Shown one piece after another: positions 1 through 10,700 of a stretch of DNA of 64,000 nucleotides. Source of the stretch: Phylloscopus collybita (taxonomy: Eukaryota; Chordata; Aves; Passeriformes; Phylloscopidae); the NCBI GenBank assembly GCA_027886175.1, contig JAJNNQ010000013.1, forward strand, positions 3,987,501-4,051,500, written 5' to 3'. Numbering within the stretch: position 1 is the stretch's first letter; each line of letters begins with the position of its first letter. The position numbers were made by a program, and so were the translations under genes. Below the pieces are notes generated by a model. The model was given only the letters and a program-made list of their open reading frames with translations, had not been told where the DNA came from and did not search any database.

Positions 1-131
1 CGAAAGTAACCGAGAAAAATGATAACATGAAAACGTTCACTGTCATCACATGATACTTTCAATTTTCCATTAGGTCCCATGATTTCATTAACAACATGTT
101 GCATATTGACCATCTTAATATACTGGTCCTC
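1..131 (-). CDS. Possible exon fragment, minus strand, running off the left edge
   Basis: After an acceptor-like tctgttgtgcag (minus strand, AG at 132-133) one frame stays open for 43 codons to the window edge, starting EDQYIKMVNMQHVVNE. In phase it could follow DYNC2LI1 exon 12, and EDQYIK faintly recalls ELEQYKR, but it runs well past the 20-residue human tail. I do not recognise the rest. A run of 43 open codons is not rare by chance. It may be a diverged last exon, an exon of another gene, or nothing. Confidence 0.25.
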
Positions 132-135
132 CTGC

Positions 136-1550
136 ACAACAGACACCATGAGACTTTATAAAGAATGTCAGACACATGATTAATTTTAAAAGTTGCTTAA
201 AAAAATACGAGTTTCGTGCTGCCTTCCATTGAACTGGAAAACAGAAGGGAACTTCAAGAAACACTGCAACTAGAGAGTTCTTTTCTTTTAGATGTATATT
301 TCTAGCTTGATGCATTTAATATTCCTGGTATAAAACATTTTAATAATATGCAAATAATCTTGTAAAAATTAAACTTTGTGATAGAAACTTAGGAAATAAC
401 TGCAGATAACAAAAGTAATTTTCTCTTTAATGCTCAAATTACTTGTAGTAGTCCAACAAAAAGAAGCTATAAAGGTTTGCAATGCCCTTGAACAGATTAA
501 GATTCTAAAAGCCTGTCTCTTTTGTTTAAAACCAGAAACTTAATAATTTCCTGTATGATTTAATCAATACATATCAGTATCTTCTTTTGCAATACATTAT
601 TATTTTAAAATAACAAACCTATATAGTTATTTCGAGATATGTAGCTATACTTAGTAGGTTTGTATTATAAATTCCAAAAGCAGCGTGCTTTAAATATTTT
701 AATGATTTCTAAGACTGCTCTTCATGTGACAGGAATTCAGAACTGATACCTACATTAACAGGATATTGCAGGTAATGTGCAAGTTCAAAGGCTGCAGGGG
801 ATTTTTGAAATTGCTTTGTTCTTTGGATAAATCTTGGTCTGATTTTAACAGACCCATACCTGTGATACTGATGAAAACTGTTATATACAGTACTGCTACT
901 CAGCTGATGTTAAATACTGATGGCTGTAAGGCAATCCCTTCACATTCATCTAGTTTGCCACACATTTTTTCCATAAAATTAATTCTCCACTAATCTAGAA
1001 AAAGGCAGAAACACTTCCAAATTAATAAGAAAAAATAGAAGACCCTTTCCCCACTAAAGGTCTTCCCTGGAATTTAAGGGTTAAAGCCACATATCATCAC
1101 TCTGTGGAACAATTCCATTCACTCTATTTAAGATAAAATGTCTGTAGCCTGCAAATTCAAGTTAAAAATGTTATCATCTCAGTATCTTTCCAGTTAAATA
1201 AGTTTTGAAGGAGAGAGAGAGAGAAGTAAGCAGTCCCCACCACAGACCTTGATACTGCTTCCTACACTTTCTGTTAGACAACACTCTAATGAGAGTACAG
1301 GGTGAAGAAATGAGGAAATTATTGTCATGAAAGCTTCAAAGTTTATTTTAATTAATTCTACAGAACAGTTTGAGGGAAAATTTGAATTATTAATTTCTAA
1401 AGAAACTCAGAGCCAAAACTTTGAGATCTAACAATACTGGCTTAGTATCTTAACAATGAGAAAAAAATCTCACAACCAACTACTAAACCGAAATCTAAAG
1501 CTGAAATTATTTAAGGGCAAGAAGGGGAGGTACGAGTATCTGCTACTAGT
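136..1550. other. AT-rich sequence downstream of DYNC2LI1 exon 12
   Basis: Read on both strands for the missing ELEQYKR exon without success. A (GA)n run sits at about 1210-1224. No retroposon or other gene was recognised. Confidence 0.5.
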
Positions 1551-1613
1551 TCAGCAGTGCTGGTGATTCTGGAACACCTGACTGTGAACAGCATTTGGAG
1601 AATTACCACACAC
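1551..1613 (-). other. Read-through extension of DYNC2LI1 exon 12
   Basis: If the exon 12 donor is not used, the frame continues for 20 more codons (beginning VCGNSPNAVH) to a TGA at 1551-1553. The tail would have about the length of the human last exon but none of its sequence. Seen directly; its use is only a possibility. Confidence 0.3.
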
Positions 1614-1706
1614 CTGGTTTTTCTGAGCTCTCATGACATCAACTTCATACTCAGCGTATTGATTGTCCTGTGCAGGGTCCTTAGTATCTTGTAAATCACA
1701 GAAACT
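1614..1706 (-). CDS. DYNC2LI1: DYNC2LI1 coding exon 12 (penultimate)
   Basis: 93 nt, 31 residues, beginning [20 protein letters not shown] and ending VMRAQKNQ. The human exon also has 31 residues ([20 protein letters not shown] and on). The donor CAG|GTGTGT is acceptable, and the next exon should begin near ELEQYKR. No such sequence was found at lower coordinates. Confidence 0.9.
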
Positions 1707-4700
1707 CTAAAAGAAATGAAGACAAAGCCCCAAATGATAGAATTTATCTTATTTAATAAGAAAAAGCCACACTACAGAAGTGAAAGTTTTTGGTTTTAAT
1801 ACAAATATATTAAAAGCTTGCATTTATGGAATAATTTTGTGCTACAGGACACAGATTAGTTTAAAAAAAAAAGCTCTTCTATCAGTAAAATGAAGAAAAA
1901 GCAATAGTGCAGCTAGGTTCTAAAGGGTAGAAAATATTCTTATCTGGTGGTGGGTTATTATTCTTGAGGATCAAAATGACCATATTGTTTCTGGTCCATG
2001 ACGTTAGGGCACAGCTGAGGTTGCCCTTGCTAAACTATTTAATACTCATGACTAGAATGCAGTTCTGGTTATCAGAAGCATTACTTCAATAGCTGAGAAA
2101 CTGATTGCTATCTTTGCCAAATATCTGAATTTTCATTTCCTAGCCTTGAGCAAACTGTAACTTGAATTCCAAAGAAGCAAATACACTAATAGTAAGAAAA
2201 AGTATCAAATGAGGAGGGTTTTTTTAAATGTTGTCCTGTGCATTTCTCCTTAATCATATCAAACAGAAAGTAGCAAGAAGGCAATAATACCAGTGACAGC
2301 ATAAAATAAAGCAGAATTCTACTTCTTAGGTGAGCCAATGGAAAAGGAAGTTTACAATGCATAAAATAAGTTCTAAGTTTAAAGCCTGCTGTGGAACCAA
2401 AACAGAAGGCTATGAATCTATCTGGCAAATGTTTAAATCTTTACTTAGACTGATACAATGATGAACAGCAATGGAGCTTGCAAGATGAGAAGTGTATTCA
2501 TTTCTCCAGCTGTTTCAGGGGGTACTTGGAGGGGTGGGTAAAGGAGGAAACATTTGTTTATTGTCTTTGTAAAGGCTAAGAGGAAAACTAACATGAAAAA
2601 TAACACTTTTGTATGGTTTCTGAGAAGTTTAGTCTTTATCATTTTGGGGCATTTTATATTGAGAACAGCATCTTTCATAATTTCTGAATGTAGGAAGGTG
2701 ACTGAAGATGTAGAAGCACTACTACATACAATTCTATCTTTTAAGAACGTATTAAAGAGAACTGCTAAGTGAGACTGAAGTTCCAGTCTGTGGACTTGAG
2801 AAACAAAAAGGAGCAGAGATATTGCTGCTATTCTGTGAGAAACAGCAGTGGTGTGGATGGCATATACATCCCTACCTTGGGAGGAAATGTTTTCTCAAAT
2901 ACTTTTTTCCATAGTTCCAAAGGGGTGCTGGCACGCATCTTTCCAAGATCGCTGTCAGAGGCAGGTGGTGGTCCTGAGGATCACAGCACACATAGGACAA
3001 CATAAATCACAGAATAATTTTGCATAATGATCCATCTAATTTAGTGTTTTACCTTCTACACTGACAAGCTGCCACAAGTTTGAAAAAAACATTGATCTAC
3101 CATGAAATGGGCTGAGAGGTTTTGTATATTTTGTTTTCTTTCAGATCTCAGCTTATTGGTACTTTGTTATTTTACACAGTCCAGAGACTTCGTGAAACTG
3201 CCTAACAAACCTGCACAAATAATTCTCAGTACTAAAATGAATCATGATTTTAAAATCATGATTTTAAAATATGAAGAAACATATTTCCTTCAATAATATG
3301 TTAAAACTGATACTGATGTGCTGTAATTTATCTAGTTGCTTAAAATGTTTTTCTTGTTTTCAAAACAATGAAGCAACAAACACAATGAACAGGAAATGTT
3401 CTAACCTATTTGGCTCATAGAATCCAGGCCTGCTGGTATAAAGAGAGGCTTGCTGGGATCCAGTGATACAGACTTGCTAAACAGAAAAAAAGAAAGTATC
3501 AAGTGAGCATTTAGAAATAAAAAAAAAAATATTATTCTAGCCAAGAGTAGAGTCTTACAAGGGTTTGCATATAAATAAATGTAAATAGAATAGTACTCAA
3601 TTCCAGTGGTAACCATGTTTTTCATTCATTGGTTTGAGGATCAAAATTAAGGAGTTAGCACTGTCCTTAGTAGAGATAGGCAGCTGAGTCACTGGAGTCC
3701 AAGTCCATGAACAAAAATCTTTCAGAGATAATATTTAAGAAAAAAAATGTTTTTATGATTAAAATATTTTTATTAAGTAATTTTAGGCTCTGAGCAAGAC
3801 ATTTACTAGTTAAACAGTAACGTTACCTTTTATCATAGCCAAATGCCAAGTGATTAATAAGAGCACGGGCTTTCAGCAGGAGAGCCTCAGATTTACTGGT
3901 AAACTAAATGAATTAGAAAACAAAATACACATTATGAACTTCCATCACAGATATATTGCATTTTGCCATCTACAAAGAGGATAGAGCCTTGCTAATTAAT
4001 ACCTGACCCAAATAAATTTGGTGTATGTTCACTGAATTGACCAGAATAAAAATCTCACATTCCCTTTCAAAAACATGAATATATTTGTTACTGAATATAT
4101 AGATCAAGAAAGATTAAAATGTAGCATAAATAAAGATTAAGGAAAAATTTTTAAAATACTAATTCAAAACTTTTGAAATATGCACATTACGAGACACAAA
4201 TCTTTTGCCCAAGACTAATGAGTTAGGATTTTAAATTACATTAAATTTCCAGAATCCCATAAACATTTAGAAACGTAACGAGTAACTATATAATTGTCAT
4301 AAAAACAGCTCCAAAGTAGCAGAATGGTAAAGATTTATCAGAAAACAGTCCTCAGAATATATTCTCAACATGCTTCTTTGTGTCTAAGGGCTTTTGTATC
4401 TAAACAGATTCATGTCTTTGAGAAGGAAGTCAGATCCCTGCTGTGGGGAATTAAGTTTCTGCCTCTCATTTCAATGACAATCAGGATTTAGTAGACAAAG
4501 AGTTTTATATTCTATTTTTAATTTTTAATTACAATAATGATTAAATACTAAAAAACCCAACCAAGACAGTTGTACTCTAAATTAACAAAAGACAAATTCA
4601 AGTGTCAAAGTGCAAAAGCTTTATGTAGATGCAAAAGGACATCCACAAAAAGCTTTGGAGGATGGGATTATAAGTATTGAAAGTAAACATAAGTTGTTTT

Positions 4701-7700
4701 GATAATCACTAAGCTACTATTAAATATTATTTATTGCATAAATGATGGTTGATACAATTAGACCCATCTTCTGATGCACAGTGAGATCAAGAGGCAGCAT
4801 TTTTGGACTGTGAATCTCAGCATGCATGTTTCTGTCTGTGCTCAGAGGATGATCTGACAAACTAAAATAAATCCTTCATTGTCCTCATGTTGGCATCTTT
4901 CTATCCACTTCTGTAAGGAAGCTCCTGTCCTTCTTCAACACCCTAAGTGTAGTAATTTGGTATACATGAACTACTGTGAAAAGGAGCCCTCAACCTGAAG
5001 CCTGTGAAAGCTGGGTCACTTGATGTAAGCTCATGCTTCTACCAAAAGGACCACTTTGTTAATTCAATCTAAGGCCCACTTTGGCCCATTCTCCTTTCTT
5101 GTACAAAAAAAAAAAAAAAATTTTTGCTCAAGATGCAGTAAACTCAATGTAGGAACTAAGTTGGCTAACAGGTAACTATTTTCATTTAGTTTTTGTTGAT
5201 ACTGGGACCTTGTGTAGTTTGTTTGTTCACAAGGCATGTCCATCCATCCCTTGCCTGTGCAGTGACTCGTTCAACAGATAGCCTGATGAAGAAAGCTACT
5301 GTAAAACCAATGAAATCCTATTTTCTCTAGTTTTATGGTACTATTTTAAAAAATATGATTTTGTAACAGAAATATTGTTCATCTTTTCTATCCCTAATAG
5401 AAAGTGAGTATACATACCACTAATGATGCTCCATAATAATGTGAAACAAATCGAAGTGTCTTGCTTATTATTTTCCTCATTTCAGAGTCAAAGTCCTGAA
5501 AAAGTTGGTAGTAGAACACAGATGTAAGAAACAAACCCCAAAATACTACAGTTAGAAGTTTTTTTAAATATAAACTGCAATGCACTTAAGCTACAATATA
5601 TAAGGCTTTCAGCTGTCAGCATAATTATATCTTAAGACAGAATCAGTAACAGCCTACTCTGAAAAGAAATGTCACAATTTCTCTTTGTTTCTTTTTTACA
5701 GATGGAGCCTAATTCAGGCAATATGTTAGTCCAGGGAAAGTTTTTTTTAATTGAGAATGCACATTTGATTTTCAATTTATTTGTTTGATATTGTTTTGAA
5801 TTTTTACCAGTACAAAGGCTGCCTACTAGAAAAAAAAGGATTTTTTTTTCTTTTTTGTGAAAATATTTAAGTAAATCTTTGGGTAGATGCTGTCTAAATT
5901 CTAATACCTGCAAGATTTGAAGGTGCATTAAAATACTTTTTTATCCATGTCTGTTTAATCTAAAATCATACAGATGGCCTTCCCTGGATAGAATGGGTGA
6001 AAACTTGGTCCCAGTGTCACCTGTAGAAGTCAATCCATAGACCCCCAAAGGAATCAGGCTGGCATTTTCTCCTTATTACATGAGAGTCATTTAAGGAGGT
6101 TGTGGCTCAGCATAAAGAGAAGGCAAGTCCCTTATTAATAAAGAATTCAGCAACTCAGAGGGTCAGCCAGGTATCAGGTGCACAGTGTAGCCATCCAGAG
6201 AAGCACAGGCTGCCAGCACAACAGCTAAAATCAAACATACTGTCCCCTGTTTCTCATGACCAAGTGCAGTGAGTATGCCTTTGTTTGGGGTTTTTATGGC
6301 CTGGGAGAGAATCCAGCAGTACTATGACATTTCCTTCCTCCCTTCCATAAAAGATGCAAGTAATCACTTGTCTCTAGAAACTTGGGAAGTACTTTAAAAG
6401 AAGTTCCAGACTGAAGCTGCCACAACAACCAAAAAAAAATCTGATCAGCTTGACTTGAGGTACACCCCTCTTTTACTGCCATAAACTTACAGCTGCTGTC
6501 ACAAGGGACACGTGGAGCTGGATTTCTCTCATTATAAAAGGAAATCATCCACATGGTGTTTTCTTGCTTCCCTTTTTGGTCTGCAGCAACTTGAGTCTCA
6601 ACATTTTTTAAGTTCATCTCAAAACTCATCAGTTTGGGGGTGTTTTGTGAAGGAATGACAGTAGGCCTTCCTTAATGCTGATGGATGGAAAGGTTTGGGG
6701 GTTTTTTGGTGGTAGAAGACAGGTTGTCCACACTTTAGTTCAAAAGATTACTATTATATTAGTGAAATTTTAGTATATATAACACTTACTGGGAATAATT
6801 TAATTACTAAAAATGTACTTAAGTATTACTTACATAAAAAATATCATATTTGCTTCCAATTATCACCAAGGGTATTGGAAAAGGGTCAACTAATGCATAG
6901 TCCTGTTAAAAAGATAGAGGACAGTTAAGCCCTGTAAACAAACTGTAGAAGATTTCAACTGTTAGAGCAACTGAAAGGGGTTAAAATTAATTCACAGAAG
7001 ACAAGGTTTTCCAAACCTTAAGGTAGAGGAACCAACTTTATTGCAATATCCATATTATATTCTACCATTTTCCCATTTTATTCCTAAGTGGTCAGGAAAT
7101 AATCCTTCTGAGCAGTCAGAACACTTAAATAGTATTTAATGTGAATTTCAAATGTTTGGTATCAGCACACAGAGGAAACATTATCCAACAATCTTGAAAA
7201 TGTGAATCAGTATCAGTGGAGCAAAACAAGTCTGAGAGGGCAGACTTAAGTGCTAAATAGCTAATGTGGGATAAAAATTTTAATAAGTGAATTACAAGAA
7301 TTGTCAAGTGATCTGGGAGGGTTTGCTGTAGTCCATATGAAATGAGATAATCCCCTCCTGTTTCAAGCAATTATTTCTTCAAGCTGCTTTGGCTGCAGCA
7401 GTGCAAGAAACATGTTGTAGCAGAGGTTGGTCCAACTGCTCCCTCCTAACCCCAGGTATTTCAGAGACAAGTTAAATGACAGAATGTTGACCAAAGCTGC
7501 ACATACTGAAAATCCTCTACTTGGAGAGGAGAAATAATGGCTTCACTCATATACTGTCAAAGCAAAACCTTTGTGCAAAACTCACAACTTATAAATCAGT
7601 GCACAGAATATAAAACTGAAAAAATAGTTCTCATTTCATATCTAAGAGGAAAATTTGGGATAACATCAGAAACCTTAAAATTAGCTTATTGAACCCTATT

Positions 7701-10700
7701 CATGTTTTGACTGTGGAATTTATTTTTGACTATGGAGTACTTTAGATGCATCCAGCCTTTTTAAACAAGGTCTGCAATCGATATGTTTTATTATCATAGC
7801 AAATAATTCTTTAGCCAGACCGATGAAATATATCTTAATCCTTAAAAATGTAAGTATTTCATTGATTCCTGTTTATGATAAAAATGTTTAGCCATTAAAA
7901 GGCAGATAAAGATCTCCATAAATTGTCATTTAATTTGACTATAAAAGATAGTATTTTCTTCTAAGAAATTGAACCAATTTTTCTTTGAAAAAGGATGAAA
8001 GTAAGAAGAGAACCAAGCAGTAATAATAATAATATTTTATTTGCATTATTTATGTCTTTGATAATGGAAGCTAAACAGAAATTTTAGTTCAGAAGGTATA
8101 ACTGTATTTCCTACAGTGCGAGAATAACAAGTTTTCTTAACAATTAATAGCATTTTATTTTTCTTTATTGCAATAAGCTTGCAATTTTCTGATATGTAAA
8201 CTCCTCTATGAAACTAGACACTGTGGTCATAATTTATTGCCAGGTGTGCATGTAGGTGTTATCTTTTTGTGAATTACCTTCTCTAAAAGTAAAAAAACCA
8301 AAATAATCCCAGTATCAAACCCCATACATTAAATCTATGGAGCGCTGCATATGTTGCTTTCTCATATATTTTGAGTTACTTTTAAATTTCTGGGCTCTAC
8401 AAGCACTTGGTGTATTGAAGCACTTTATAGAAATTACAGAAACTAGATTTACATGCCAGGTCTTTGAATTGTTGAATACTTATTTGTGCATTATATACAC
8501 ACAACATTTGCAGAGGTTTAATGCACAATGACTTTTCATTTCTATTGCGCATAATCTAGTTTAGCTTCTCCAGAGATTTAGTTAGCAATTATGTTTAAAG
8601 GACTGATGTTAACATTTCTGAAACTTTATAATTTAATTAGTTGTCAGATTATCAAAAGGCATTGAGTTTGTGATAGACATTTAAATAAATGCAAAGTATA
8701 TAGTCATGTTGATGGCTGTTATAACTATATTCTTTGCTTAAATTTGTACCTTCAGCTAGTTTCTTGCTAGATGACTTTTGTACATTCTAGTTTTCATCTT
8801 CATTTTAAAAAGATGAGGGGGAAAAAAAGCAAACTGCTACTCTAAAACTATTTCTTTTGATTGGTGTAACATGCCATAACAATCACATTAGATATCTAAC
8901 AAAAAGATATAAGAAACCTTCTTTCCTTGTTTCTGCTCTTATTGAATTTTTATTAAATTGCTATAATTTTCCAGTGAACAGGTTCATCTACATCAAATGG
9001 ATTTTCAGTCATGCATAAAAATCTAAAAGAGTTGTTTATGATTTTCAAAAGCATTATCTTTAACTGTATAAAGGCCTGTGACATCTGGAGAAAATATTAG
9101 AAGTAACTTACAGGGTGATCCCTCTGCAGATGATTCCACATTCTCTGTTTAATTTCAGCAGCTACTTCAGGGCTTGTCTTTTCTAGTTTGGTTAAAATTT
9201 TGTTCACGTGGCTCCTGGTGACCTGCAGAAGGCTCTCCATAGTGGTCCAGAGTTCATTAGGTTTGGAGAGATCCAGTACCAGAACTACAGCGAATGACCT
9301 ATTAAATAGGCACATATTCAGTGCAGAGGCAGGCAGCATTTTCATACAAAACCACACCTGTAGTGTAAAGGTGAACATCTAACTGCTAAGATAGAATTAA
9401 ACGTGACAGCAAAGCAAGATACCTTTTAGGGATATCCTGCACTCTGAAGAAACCTTTCCCTTGTCTCTTGTTCAGAACTATTATTTTGGCAACTTTCAAT
9501 CAAGCATTGTTTTTGGGGTCTGTCTTCAAACAGTAAAAGATGCAAACATCCTCAGCCCTGTAGCTCCTTCCTGGATGACAGAGGATTTCTGCTGTTATGT
9601 ATCCCTGCAATCTCCTAAGTCCACAACCCTACAGCAAGCAATGTTAGCCAATGGCTAGGATCTTTCCTAACCATTACCTGTATTCCCTGTATACCTGGGA
9701 AAGTTCCCTACTTTTATTATGCTTTTCTAATATGAAATGAGGAAAACCTGGTTAAGGACAATGTTCTGTGTCACGGACTGTTTGCTGGAACCATGAATGG
9801 GTGCATGAGAAAAGTTTTCTGAAAGACAAAACATCCTTAGCTACTACCAGACTTTTAAAGGTGGGTTGTTGATGAGAAATGTTTTACATCTCAAGTCCTC
9901 TCTTTCTAAAACCCTGCCTCCCAAATACCAGCTGCATTCCAGTGCAGACTGTAAAGATCATTGCAAATGCAGTCATTTGAATGGATGCCATCATTCTCTC
10001 CCATTCCAGCCTGACTTGAAAAAGGGGATTCCAGACCAGAGGTGTTACAAAAGCTACAAAGCAGCTGAGCTGAGCTTCAATTGCATTTTAAAATGCTGTG
10101 GGGAAGAAAAATATGGTGAAAAGTCTCTTGATGAAACTAGACATAGTTTATGGAACTTTTAAATAAGCAAATTGCCTGACTACAATGAAAAGAAAACCAG
10201 CAAAATGCACTTATATTTGTTGAAATGGTAGAATTTTTACTGGCAGGTTAAAATGTGAACAGAAGGGAATTGTTCTTACAGAACATTGCTATTCCAGCAA
10301 AGAATCTTAAGATTCTCCACATTATAAAATCCCTTATCAGTAAAAAAGGAAGAAAAGACTGATGGAGGTAGAGCTCAATTAGTGTAATATAGTCAGGGGC
10401 TGAAAAATTATACTTAATTTTTCTCTCCCAAGCTCTTCCAGAGACAAAGAGCTTCACATGCCATAAGTGTTTTATTTTTATTCCCTCTTAGTCTCTCAGC
10501 AAATAATAGCATTATCTCAGTAGTCAAAACAGGAGCAAATGTACCTGATAAAAATTATATTCCTCCTTTTTCTTCCCCACAGAAGTTAAAGCTCAGTATC
10601 AATGAAATAAAGCAATACATCATAATACAAAACTTACCTTTTGATCCTTTTCTCCCCTTTCAACTCCCACCTTCCCCAACCCAAAAAACCCATATAAAGC

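Noticed and set aside
1195..1230. GA-rich block as a possible terminal DYNC2LI1 exon
   Set aside because: Neither strand encodes the ELEQYKR...KSW-type tail.
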